Assembly (NCBI GenBank): GCA_002366755.1
Contig: DFBV01000047.1
Coordinates: 1,396-9,401 of the forward strand
Source of the DNA: Anaerolineales bacterium UBA3071
GTDB taxonomy: Bacteria; Chloroflexota; Anaerolineae; UBA3071
Direction: 5' to 3'
DNA: 8,006 nucleotides
Position 1 is the first letter of the stretch; every line of letters starts with the position of its first letter. A program made the translations under genes and the position numbers. The notes beneath the pieces were generated by a model. That model did not search any database and was not told where the DNA came from. It was given only the letters and a program-made list of their open reading frames with translations. Shown in pieces: positions 1-6,146 of the stretch.

Positions 1-719
1 TCACTGCCCGAAAGCGACAGCGTGATGCGCAGGTGCACCCCCTCAGCGTACGGCTTCGCCCTCGACTTGACGTACACCTGCGGATGCTCCGCCGCCACAC
101 GGTCAACCACGGGGGCCAGGTCCGACTCATCACCGCAGTCGGTGACCAGCACCCGCTCCAGGAACACTCGGTCGCCGAAGAGGTCCTGCAGCAGCGGCTG
201 AAACGAACTGTCGAAGATCCCCTTCAACTCGGCAGGGACACCCGGCAAGCACACAAGCACCGTCCTGCCCTCCCTCAACGTAACGCCAGGGGCCGCGCCG
301 ACGGGATTGTGCAGCGGTTCCGCTCCCTGCGGCAAGTAGGCCATCTTCCGCCGCTCCTCGGTGAGCGCCGCGTCCAACACCAGCCCTATATCGGCGAGTT
401 GCTCGTACGTCGCCTGCACCATCGCCAGCGCCCGCTCGTTGAGTTCCAATGGACGGCCCATCGCCGTAGCCAGCGACGCCAGCGTCAGATCGTCGGCGGT
501 GGGGCCGAGGCCGCCGGTCAGGACGACGAGATCCGGCTGGCGGCAAAGCGTCGCCTCTAGCGCTTCGGCGATGGCCTGCGGATCGTCGGGAACCATCGCC
601 CCACGCTGCACGCACCCACCCCGCCCGCTGAGCTGGCGACAGAGCCAGTGCGTGTTGGTGTCCAGCACGTCACCCAGCAGCAGCTCGTTGCCGATAGCGA
701 TGATCTCCACGCTGGTCAT
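1..719 (-). CDS. cinA: CinA family protein (COG1058), 3' end cut by window edge
   Basis: The first 239 residues are visible, running off the left edge with no stop. The N-terminal part is the MoCF/molybdopterin-binding-like fold of the CinA family: G10-N-E-L-L-L-G-D followed by D20-T-N, then TGGLGPTADDLT at 68-79, the LPQGA...N138...G-A-A-P-G segment near 129-145, and LPGVPAELK at 158-166. The tail around 214-238 (VYVKSRAKPYAEG, then HLRITLSLSG) matches the small domain that follows in this family. In characterised homologues the N-terminal domain is an ADP-ribose/CoA-type pyrophosphatase, and some members carry a C-terminal nicotinamide-nucleotide amidohydrolase domain; whether that domain is present here cannot be seen. 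The ATG at 719-717 is preceded by GAGGAG (730-725) at a good distance, which fixes the start. A strong terminator lies immediately upstream, so cinA may not be simply co-transcribed with the two genes before it. Confidence 0.93.
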   Translation of the reverse strand, partial: MTSVEIIAIGNELLLGDVLDTNTHWLCRQLSGRGGCVQRGAMVPDDPQAIAEALEATLCRQPDLVVLTGGLGPTADDLTLASLATAMGRPLELNERALAMVQATYEQLADIGLVLDAALTEERRKMAYLPQGAEPLHNPVGAAPGVTLREGRTVLVCLPGVPAELKGIFDSSFQPLLQDLFGDRVFLERVLVTDCGDESDLAPVVDRVAAEHPQVYVKSRAKPYAEGVHLRITLSLSGS

Positions 720-734
720 GGCGTCTCCTCAAAG

Positions 735-757
735 AAAAAACGGCCCCACCGGGGCCG
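735..757 (-). terminator. Rho-independent terminator between the 146-aa gene and cinA
   Basis: Read on the minus strand there is a perfect 7-bp GC stem, CGGCCCC / GGGGCCG, with a GGT loop (757-741), followed directly by six T (740-735). It lies 11 nt after the stop codon of the gene ending at 769. It is therefore well placed to end the leftward transcript that begins near 2891. It also ends only a few bases before the cinA ribosome binding site (730-725). Confidence 0.9.
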
Positions 758-768
758 CCCTGCTGCTG

Positions 769-1209
769 CTAACCCGACTTGTTCTCGGGAGGCACAGCCC
801 GCAGACCCAGATGTACCCTGCCTCCACTCAGCGTGCGCAAGATGACTTCTGGCAACTTCCAGGAGATGTATCCCTCGTGCAACTCCACCGGCGAAAGCGG
901 CCTGTTGTCGTTCTTCAGCAAAGCACGAAAGACGGCCATGACGAGAGACATGTGAGGATGGATGTAATCCGGCTCATACACACACACGCGGGTCAAGCAC
1001 TGCCACAGCGCATCGGTGCGCTGCACCTCCGCCGTCTCAGGATCAACCCAATCCACCATCTCCGTATCGCGATGATTGGGAAAACGTTGCTGACACTCGG
1101 GGCAGAGTTGATCCCAAAGATAGAGGCGGAAATCCCTACCGCTCTTCTCCCACCAATCGAGGTCAATGTGGAATTTGGTGTCCGTCGTCGGAATGAACCA
1201 TGAAGTCAT
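769..1209 (-). CDS. Conserved hypothetical protein with CxxC motif (146 aa)
   Basis: This small cytoplasmic protein has no signal peptide or membrane segment, and I cannot assign a function. The N-terminal half is rich in Trp and acidic residues (W19-W20, W32, W54) and has C36-P-E-C39, followed by C71-x4-C76. This could be a split metal-binding ribbon, but the second pair has non-standard spacing. The C-terminal half (about 86-140: AVFRALLKN, NRPLSPVEL, then LPEVILRTLSGG) reads like a helix-turn-helix or winged-helix unit. An earlier in-frame ATG at 1239 would add 10 residues but has no ribosome binding site. The ATG at 1209 has AGGTAG about 8 nt upstream and is preferred. It follows the 526-aa gene by 65 bp on the same strand and is followed by an intrinsic terminator, so the two probably form one transcript. 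General resemblance to Chloroflexota hypothetical proteins is my recollection, not a search result. Confidence 0.8.
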   Translation of the reverse strand: MTSWFIPTTDTKFHIDLDWWEKSGRDFRLYLWDQLCPECQQRFPNHRDTEMVDWVDPETAEVQRTDALWQCLTRVCVYEPDYIHPHMSLVMAVFRALLKNDNRPLSPVELHEGYISWKLPEVILRTLSGGRVHLGLRAVPPENKSG

Positions 1210-1274
1210 AGGGCCAGCTACCTGTTTGCATGTAGTCAATCATTGGGAATAAAGATGCCCCAACCGCGCCTGAT

Positions 1275-2855
1275 CTAGGCCAGGGACCAGAAACCGCCCT
1301 CCTCGGGCTGATAGAGCTTGCTGCTGGACAAGGCAGCAAAGATCGGCCCTGGCGGACAGCGCCGCACCATGTTGACAGCACTATATACCGTCTTGGCATG
1401 TACTTTGCCGTCCGGACTGAGCTTGAGCAACTCGGGGATAACCCGGTCCAGCAACTCAGTGAGCGGCATGTCCTCCTGGCGCAAGGCCTGCCGCAAGTCC
1501 TCCACGGCCCCCGCGTCCAGAGCATCCACCACCATGAGCTCATCGTACTCGCAGGCGATGGGCATCTTGCGCATCTCAAACACAAGCTGATCCTCGTCCA
1601 CACGAGCCAAACGCGCCCATTCCCGCCGCATGCGGCGCGGGCGGATGTCTACAACGATCTCTCCAGGCTCCTGTCCCCGCTGCACGACAATGTAGGCACC
1701 CACGGGGACCTTGTGTTCCTTGAACCAGGGCATCAAGCCAACGATATAGCGCCCGTCATACACTACCCAGGCGGTGAAGCGTTGTCCCCAGCGTCCGTCC
1801 ACCATGGTGACCATGCTCCGTCCCGTCTCTCCGGCGGCGAAGAACCCTCGGGTGCGGAAGGAGAGCGGCAACGTGCCTGACTGCCGGTGTGGATAGGAAA
1901 GCACGAACGTGACACTGGGAGCAACAGAGGGCGTTTCGACGACTTCCTCCGACCATTCGTCGCCCAGCTCCCACTCGAACCGCAGCAGTTCGGCGCTCAG
2001 CAGGGAACGGTCGTAGGACTGTGGCTCGTAGCGTAGTGGCTCGGGGATCGTCAACGCTCCTTCCGGCTGCAGGCGGCGCAGATACCAGAACCGTTTGCCA
2101 CCAACGCCGATGTTGTCGAAGCGATCATCGTGCTCCAGCGCGTGATTGAGCGAGAAGAGCTGAATATCTGAAGATACCTCGCTCGGCAGATCGAACTCCC
2201 CCAAGAGCCTTCCGGGAGGCACAGGCTGGCCGGCCATCTCAATCAAAGCCTCGGCGATGTTCAGATGCCCGATATTCACGTCCGCGAGCATGTCTCGCAA
2301 CAACCACTGTCCATTGCTGCAGACGAAACTATCATCCGCCTTCGCCTCGAGATGAGTCGCCAGACGCTGTCCCAGGTCGCCAGCTAACGATTCCTTCAAC
2401 TCACCCGGAGTAAGCAAGCCCTCTTGCTTCAGCAGGGCCTCGCCACCGTCGTCCACATTCAGCTTGTGCGGCGTCTCAAGCGAAGCGGCAAATTCGCGCG
2501 CCTTTCGTTGCCCCTCGAACTGCACCTTGATGACGTCAAACCTGCCATGTTCAGGGTTCAAACCCGTCCGCTTCTCAATCACAACCCCCGCGGCGAAGTC
2601 GAAGACTGGGAAAACCAATCGTTGTCCCACCTCATAGTCTTCCCCGGGCTGATAGAGCGTGCCCTTGGACAGCTCTTCTCGGATGTGCGCTTCTTCCTGC
2701 CGACAGCGGAAACCAATGAGCTCCAAGCCCAACTCGTCGGTGCTGTACGGCCGCCCCTTGTCCACGAGCACACCGTAGAGGTGAGCTAGGTCGTCCTCGG
2801 AAAAGCGAAATGCGGAACCCCAGTACTCCGCGGTCTGCGTCTTACGCTGAAACAC
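1275..2855 (-). CDS. Large conserved hypothetical protein with winged-helix-like segments (526 aa)
   Basis: This is a soluble protein of unknown function; the segments below are judged by eye. Residues about 18-68 look helical, with a 'GRPYSTDELG' turn. Residues 69-123 look like a small beta barrel (LYQPGEDYEVGQRLVFPVFDF, then GLNPEHGRFDVIKVQF). Residues about 196-263 (NIAEALIEMAGQPVPPGRLL, then SLNHALEHDDRF and FWYLRRL) resemble HARE-HTH/RNAP-delta-like winged helices. A beta-rich centre covers about 310-410. Residues 464-526 form another winged-helix-like unit ending in GGFWSLA. The reading frame stays open to 3056, but the GTG at 2855 is chosen. It has GGAGG at 8 nt, and a near-consensus sigma70 promoter (2898-2926) lies inside the extension, so the upstream 67 codons would not be transcribed. 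A role in nucleic-acid binding or regulation is an inference from the helix-turn-helix look only. An alternative is a structural or defence-related protein. Confidence 0.82.
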   Translation of the reverse strand: MFQRKTQTAEYWGSAFRFSEDDLAHLYGVLVDKGRPYSTDELGLELIGFRCRQEEAHIREELSKGTLYQPGEDYEVGQRLVFPVFDFAAGVVIEKRTGLNPEHGRFDVIKVQFEGQRKAREFAASLETPHKLNVDDGGEALLKQEGLLTPGELKESLAGDLGQRLATHLEAKADDSFVCSNGQWLLRDMLADVNIGHLNIAEALIEMAGQPVPPGRLLGEFDLPSEVSSDIQLFSLNHALEHDDRFDNIGVGGKRFWYLRRLQPEGALTIPEPLRYEPQSYDRSLLSAELLRFEWELGDEWSEEVVETPSVAPSVTFVLSYPHRQSGTLPLSFRTRGFFAAGETGRSMVTMVDGRWGQRFTAWVVYDGRYIVGLMPWFKEHKVPVGAYIVVQRGQEPGEIVVDIRPRRMRREWARLARVDEDQLVFEMRKMPIACEYDELMVVDALDAGAVEDLRQALRQEDMPLTELLDRVIPELLKLSPDGKVHAKTVYSAVNMVRRCPPGPIFAALSSSKLYQPEEGGFWSLA

Positions 2856-2863
2856 GCTACGAT

Positions 2864-2868
2864 CCTCC
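2864..2868 (-). promoter_or_regulatory. Ribosome binding site deciding the GTG start at 2855
   Basis: Minus-strand GGAGG (2868-2864) lies 8 nt before the GTG at 2855-2853, with an additional GAGGAG-like stretch just upstream. No comparable site precedes the in-frame GTG at 3056, so this site supports the 526-residue form of the protein. Confidence 0.8.
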
Positions 2869-2897
2869 ACTCCTCTTACCGATGATTGCAGCAACTC

Positions 2898-2926
2898 ATT
2901 ATACCAACTTTCCACAGGCTTGACAA
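2898..2926 (-). promoter_or_regulatory. Sigma70-type promoter for the leftward gene pair
   Basis: On the minus strand TTGTCA (2926-2921, 5 of 6 to consensus) is separated by exactly 17 nt from TATAAT (2903-2898, 6 of 6). Transcription would begin near 2891, leaving a leader of about 35 nt before the GTG at 2855. It is the strongest promoter-like sequence I noticed in the window. Confidence 0.85.
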
Positions 2927-3012
2927 ACGGGCGCGGCGACTTGCTCAGTATCCCCTGCTTCTCCGGCTGACGGAACGACGTGCACATCGGCGCTGATGCT
3001 GTGCCCCCGTCA

Positions 3013-3041
3013 TTGCCTGGAACGAAGATCGGTGCTATAAT
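3013..3041 (+). promoter_or_regulatory. Sigma70-type promoter for the rightward metalloenzyme/HD/LCP operon
   Basis: TTGCCT (3013-3018, 4 of 6 to TTGACA) is followed after 17 nt by a perfect TATAAT (3036-3041), giving a start near 3048. The GTG at 3077 and ATG at 3086 follow within 40 nt. The two divergent -10 boxes are about 130 bp apart, so one regulator could bind between them, but I see no convincing operator. Confidence 0.75.
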
Positions 3042-3076
3042 GCGGCGCGTGTGCACAGCAGCGGTGGGCCAGAGAC

Positions 3077-4051
3077 GTGACAGGGATGCGAGTCAGCAAC
3101 GGCAGTCACAGGCGACGTTATGAGCGCACAACAGGCGGGAAGCGTAGGCCCGTGTGCTTTGTCTTCCTTGACGGTGTCGGGCTGGCGCCAGCGGATGGCA
3201 GCAATCCGCTGGCCTGGGCAGCAATGCCCAACGTACACCGCCTGTTGGGCGGGCCGATGGTCGCCGGTCAGTCGGCGGACAGAGACGGTCTGCTGCTCCT
3301 GCCGCTGGACGCCTGCCTGGGCGTGGAAGGCTTGCCGCAGAGCGCCACGGGCCAGACAGCCCTCTTCACCGGGGTGAACGCCGCCGCGCTGGTGGGAGCG
3401 CACGTGGCCGGCTACCCCACCGAAGCGCTGCGGCAGGTCATCGCTGGGCATAGTTTGCTGAAGCGGGCAACTGATCACGGTCTGCGTGCGACGTTTGCCA
3501 ACGCCTACACCGGAACCTACTGGCAGCGAGTCGCACAACGCAAGTTGCGTCACTCTGCCAGCACGCTGACCACCATGGCTGCTGGCCTGCGCTTCCGCAC
3601 GCTGGACGACCTTGAGCGGGGCGAAGCGGTCTACTGGGACATCACCCACGAGGTGATGCGCTCGTTCCTCGGGCTGGACGTGCCATTGCTTGAGCCGGAG
3701 GAAGCAGGCCGGCGGCTGGCACGGCTGGTGGCGGCCCACGACCTGGTCCTTTTCGAGAGCTTCCTCACCGACCTGGCCGGGCACGGACGGCTGCCCTGGC
3801 CCACGGAGGAGGTGCTCACGCTGCTGGATCGCTTCTTGGGGGGTCTGCTGGAAACCCTACCCGACGAAGCTACGCTGGTGCTTTCTAGCGATCACGGCAA
3901 CCTGGAGGATTCCAACACGCGGGCGCACACGCTGAACCCGGTGCCACTGCTGGTAGTCGGCCCAGCCGCGGCATCATTTCGCCAGGCCCATGCCATCACA
4001 GACGTGACGCCCGGTATCTTGCACTGGTTGGGAGTCAGGGACCGTAAATGA
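3077..4051 (+). CDS. Alkaline phosphatase superfamily metalloenzyme (iPGM/phosphopentomutase-like)
   Basis: This is a cytoplasmic enzyme of the PF01676 metalloenzyme type, which moves or removes phosphate using two divalent metals. Visible ligands in the GTG-3077 numbering are D32 in FLDGVG, nucleophile candidate T94 in GQTALFTG, D232 and H236 in TDLAGH, D272-H273 in SSDHGN, and H284 in HTLNPVP. This order is the classic one for iPGM and alkaline phosphatase. At 324 residues it is much shorter than bacterial iPGM (about 510), so it lacks the full transferase insert and may be a phosphatase or nuclease-like relative; the substrate is unknown. The start is uncertain: GTG 3077, ATG 3086, or GTG 3152, which would put the first metal-binding strand right at the N terminus as is usual for the family. 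None has a strong ribosome binding site. Its TGA overlaps the ATG of the next gene (ATGA, 4048-4051), which implies translational coupling. Confidence 0.88.
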   Translation: MTGMRVSNGSHRRRYERTTGGKRRPVCFVFLDGVGLAPADGSNPLAWAAMPNVHRLLGGPMVAGQSADRDGLLLLPLDACLGVEGLPQSATGQTALFTGVNAAALVGAHVAGYPTEALRQVIAGHSLLKRATDHGLRATFANAYTGTYWQRVAQRKLRHSASTLTTMAAGLRFRTLDDLERGEAVYWDITHEVMRSFLGLDVPLLEPEEAGRRLARLVAAHDLVLFESFLTDLAGHGRLPWPTEEVLTLLDRFLGGLLETLPDEATLVLSSDHGNLEDSNTRAHTLNPVPLLVVGPAAASFRQAHAITDVTPGILHWLGVRDRK

Positions 4052-4668
4052 GGATGAAGATTGATGTGCACCACTTGCTTCCACTGCTTTTCGAGGTCAA
4101 TCAGCTCAAGCGCATCCCCCGCATGGGCTGGGCTGTGCGCGGCATAGGGCTCGCCGATACGGAGAGTGTGGCCGAGCACACCTACGGCATGGCGCTCACC
4201 GCCTTGCTGCTGGCAGAACTGGTGGACGAACCTGTGGATCGAGGTCGTCTGCTCACCATCTGCCTGCTGCATGACCTGCCAGAGACGCAGATCCTGGATC
4301 TGGTGCCAGCGGCCGTCCGGTACCTGACGCCAGCCGCCAAGCGTCGAGCGGAGGAGCTCGCGCTGGCCGACCTGCTGTCGGACCTCCCCTCCCGCCAGGA
4401 ATTGCAGGCCCTGTGGCAGGAGTTCGAAGACGGCACGACACCCGAGGGGCGTCTGGCTCGCGATGCCGACAAGCTGGATCTGATGATACAAGCCACGGCC
4501 TACGAGCGGGCAGGCTGGCGTCAGCTTGGTGAATTCTGGCAAGAGATGATGAAGCACGACTGGGAGTTTCCAGCCAGCCAAGAGCTGTTTCGGGAACTGG
4601 CTGAGCAGAGAGCAGCCAGGCAGTGCAGCCCTGTGCGCGAAAATCAGGCATCGGGAGAACGGCGATGA
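4048..4668 (+). CDS. HD-domain phosphohydrolase, YfbR/HDDC2-like 5'-nucleotidase
   Basis: The protein has 206 residues, close to the usual size of YfbR/HDDC2 proteins, which remove phosphate from deoxynucleoside 5'-monophosphates. The family pattern is clear: LKRIPRMGW at 20-28, ESVAEHTYGMA at 39-49 (H44 as first metal ligand), LLHDLPE at 73-79 (H75-D76 doublet and E79), and DADKLDLMIQA at 139-149, giving the last conserved Asp residues. There is no signal peptide, so it should be cytosolic. The start ATG at 4048 overlaps the previous stop, and a second ATG at 4054 is also possible. The stop at 4666-4668 overlaps the ATG of the LCP gene in the same ATGA arrangement. The last 20 residues are charged and poorly conserved-looking. 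HD proteins vary in substrate, so nucleotidase activity is inferred from the family. Confidence 0.9.
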   Translation: MRMKIDVHHLLPLLFEVNQLKRIPRMGWAVRGIGLADTESVAEHTYGMALTALLLAELVDEPVDRGRLLTICLLHDLPETQILDLVPAAVRYLTPAAKRRAEELALADLLSDLPSRQELQALWQEFEDGTTPEGRLARDADKLDLMIQATAYERAGWRQLGEFWQEMMKHDWEFPASQELFRELAEQRAARQCSPVRENQASGERR

Positions 4669-5819
4669 GCAGGGGCCGGGTGCTGCTGTTCTTGTCGCTG
4701 GTAGCATTTGGCGCGCTGCTTCTGGCCGCGGGCTGCCTGGTCCTGCCAGGGCAGCGCCAGGCGGCGACTGGCTCCCAGGCGCCTGCAACCAGCGCTCCGC
4801 TGACCGTGTCTGCCATGCCAAAAGCCACCCGAACTGCCACTGCGCCTGTCGCCCTGCCATCTCCCACGCCGACGGCCACGCCAGCAGCGACATCAACACC
4901 TACGCCAACCATGACGCCCACCCCAACGCCCATCCTGCCGCCGCTGCAGCGTATCCTGCTCCTGGGCACGGACGAGAGAGGCGAATCGTCGGGTGGTGTG
5001 TGGCTAACCGACGCCATCTTGGTGGTGACTGTGGACGCCGAGAACAAGCGCATCGGCATGCTGGGCATTCCGCGCGATCTCTGGGTCAGCCCGCCAACGA
5101 TGTGGGAGATGAGAATCAACCAGGTGGACTACCTGGGTGACCAGCACGACTATCCGGGAGGCGGCGCTGCCCTGCTTGCCGACACGCTGAAGGAAACGTT
5201 CGGGCTGGAGATTGACCACTACGTGCGCTTCAAGCAGCAAGGCTTCGTGCAAGCCATTGACGTCATGGGCGGCATCACCGTGACGCTCCACTGCCCCCTG
5301 CAGGAGTTTGCTCCTGCCGACCCAGGCTCTGACAAGCAGTACAAGGAACTGTACTTGGATGCGGGCCCGCAATGGCTAGACGGCGAAACGGCGCTGAAGT
5401 TCGTCACCTATCGCTACCGCTTCGGCGACTGGGGCCGAGCCAAACGGCAACAGTTGCTTCTGCTGGCACTGCGCGACCAGGCCCTGCAGTTGGACATCAT
5501 CACCAGGATTCCTGTGCTGTGGAGCATCGTCAAGGATTCTATCCAGAGCGATCTGACGCTGCTGGATTGGGTGAGGCTAGCCCACTTCGCAATGCAGATT
5601 GACCCCAAGGATATCCACGGGCGGGTGATTGACGAGACGATGACGGAAGACTACGTCACCGAGAAAAGCGGATTGGCGTTGGCAGGTGACATGGACGCGA
5701 TCGCGGAAGCTATTGAGACGCTCTTCGACGTAGAGCCCGCGGACGAGTTCTACGATCAATCGGAGCACTGCCCGCCCATCTGGCCTTCTCCTACGCCCAC
5801 AGCGACACCGTTGATGTGA
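4665..5819 (+). CDS. LytR-CpsA-Psr (LCP) family protein with Thr/Pro linker
   Basis: LCP enzymes sit outside the membrane and transfer lipid-linked glycopolymers to peptidoglycan or other acceptors. The 384-residue protein starts with MSRGR and a hydrophobic stretch at 6-22 ending in A21-A22-G23-C24, either a membrane anchor or a non-ideal lipobox (Ala, not Leu, at -3). A Thr/Pro linker follows (65-89), then the LCP domain at about 95-276: ILLLGTDERG, GIPRDLWV with R137-D138, INQVDY, IDHYVRF, DVMGGITVTL, and the signature R250-Y-R252...D255-W-G-R258-A-K-R261-Q. At the usual 'R-S/T-D-T' site the sequence reads L114-T-D-A, so one Arg commonly used for pyrophosphate binding is replaced. The tail ends in another Thr/Pro stretch (SPTPTATP). 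The ATG at 4665 has GGGAG nearby and the ATGA overlap; an upstream in-frame GTG at 4623 lies inside the HD gene and is less likely. Confidence 0.9.
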   Translation: MSRGRVLLFLSLVAFGALLLAAGCLVLPGQRQAATGSQAPATSAPLTVSAMPKATRTATAPVALPSPTPTATPAATSTPTPTMTPTPTPILPPLQRILLLGTDERGESSGGVWLTDAILVVTVDAENKRIGMLGIPRDLWVSPPTMWEMRINQVDYLGDQHDYPGGGAALLADTLKETFGLEIDHYVRFKQQGFVQAIDVMGGITVTLHCPLQEFAPADPGSDKQYKELYLDAGPQWLDGETALKFVTYRYRFGDWGRAKRQQLLLLALRDQALQLDIITRIPVLWSIVKDSIQSDLTLLDWVRLAHFAMQIDPKDIHGRVIDETMTEDYVTEKSGLALAGDMDAIAEAIETLFDVEPADEFYDQSEHCPPIWPSPTPTATPLM

Positions 5820-5871
5820 AAAGGGGCATTAGGGCAGGTACGTCACAGCCGCCGTGTATCGCACTCCACTT

Positions 5872-5900
5872 TGGACATGTACGGCAGAACATGATACAAT
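5872..5900 (+). promoter_or_regulatory. Candidate sigma70 promoter upstream of the repeat and PHP gene
   Basis: TGGACA (5872-5877, 5 of 6) and TACAAT (5895-5900, 5 of 6) are separated by 17 nt. A transcript starting near 5907 would have a leader of about 235 nt that includes the inverted-repeat element before reaching the GTG at 6143. No better promoter was seen closer to the PHP gene. Confidence 0.5.
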
Positions 5901-5931
5901 TGAGATGACTCCCCTGAAAAAAGGTCATTCA

Positions 5932-6052
5932 GCCACAGAGACACTGAGTACACAGAGGAAAAACCAAGGTGGCACTGAAAACTGTTCAGCAGCAGACGCC
6001 AAAGAGCACAGATTCCTTGAGAGACACCTCAAAACCTCTGTGCCTCTGTGGC
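5932..6052. repeat. 121-bp element bounded by inverted 'GCCACAGAG/CACAGAGG' arms
   Basis: The left arm has GCCACAGAG (5932-5940) and CACAGAGG (5951-5958). The right arm (6035-6052) is CCTCTGTGCCTCTGTGGC, whose reverse complement contains the same two blocks, GCCACAGAG and CACAGAGG, separated by 1 nt instead of 10. Seventeen of seventeen bases match in the two blocks. The 76-bp interior has no coding potential. The layout fits a small non-autonomous palindromic or MITE-like element. Similar 'CCACAGAGACACAGAG' motifs recur in many environmental bacterial genomes as far as I recall. No clear target-site duplication was found. Confidence 0.65.
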
Positions 6053-6118
6053 AAGTCTGGCAGTTTCTTCGGTAGAGTCATTGAAATTGTCACTTGAGAA
6101 CGGACTTCCCGGCTATTC

Positions 6119-6146
6119 GGGAGAAAGGAGAATGAAAGACACGTGA
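6119..6146 (+). promoter_or_regulatory. Purine-rich translation start region with 4-codon mini-ORF
   Basis: Two Shine-Dalgarno-like stretches, GGGAG (6119-6123) and AAAGGAG (6124-6130), precede both an ATG at 6132 and the GTG at 6143. The ATG opens a four-codon frame (M-K-D-T, stop at 6144-6146) whose TGA overlaps the GTG as GTGA. AAAGGAG is 12 nt from the GTG, which is rather far, while GGGAG is well spaced for the ATG. The PHP gene may be started by coupling to this mini-frame, or the GTG may simply have a loose spacing. Confidence 0.4.

Larger units (their letters stand above)
5820..6142. other. Intergenic region between the LCP gene and the PHP gene
   Basis: This stretch of 323 bp is non-coding. 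It is more AT-rich than its neighbours in the middle. It holds one candidate promoter (5872-5900), an inverted-repeat-bounded element (5932-6052), and a purine-rich translation start region (6119-6131). An open frame of 73 codons crosses it (5854-6075) but its sequence is simply the translated repeat, with no protein-like features. I see no convincing intrinsic terminator after the LCP stop. Confidence 0.7.

Noticed and set aside
361..1203. 280-codon plus-strand open frame
   Set aside because: It lies opposite cinA and the 146-aa gene, runs through the terminator hairpin, and its translation is low-complexity; the minus-strand genes have clear motifs and start signals.
2980..3057. GTGCACA occurring twice (2980-2986 and 3051-3057) in the divergent promoter region as a possible operator
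   Set aside because: A 7-base word repeated in about 200 bp is likely by chance, and the flanks do not extend the match.
3892..4899. 335-codon minus-strand open frame
   Set aside because: It is the antisense shadow of the metalloenzyme, HD and LCP genes, which have strong family motifs on the plus strand.
4857..4931. Tandem-like repeat of ACG-CC(N) units
   Set aside because: It encodes the Thr/Pro linker of the LCP protein and is explained by protein composition rather than by a DNA repeat.
4253..5119. 288-codon minus-strand frame with Gly/Val repeats (VGVGVGV)
   Set aside because: The apparent repeat is the reverse reading of the Thr/Pro linker codons in the LCP gene.
5854..6075. 73-codon open frame in the LCP-PHP intergenic region
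   Set aside because: It is the translated inverted-repeat element, with no ribosome binding site of note and no protein-like composition or domain.
6105..6123. Hairpin TCCCG...CGGGA before the PHP ribosome binding region as a riboswitch or terminator
   Set aside because: The stem is only about 5 bp, there is no T-run, and no riboswitch-like conserved core is visible.
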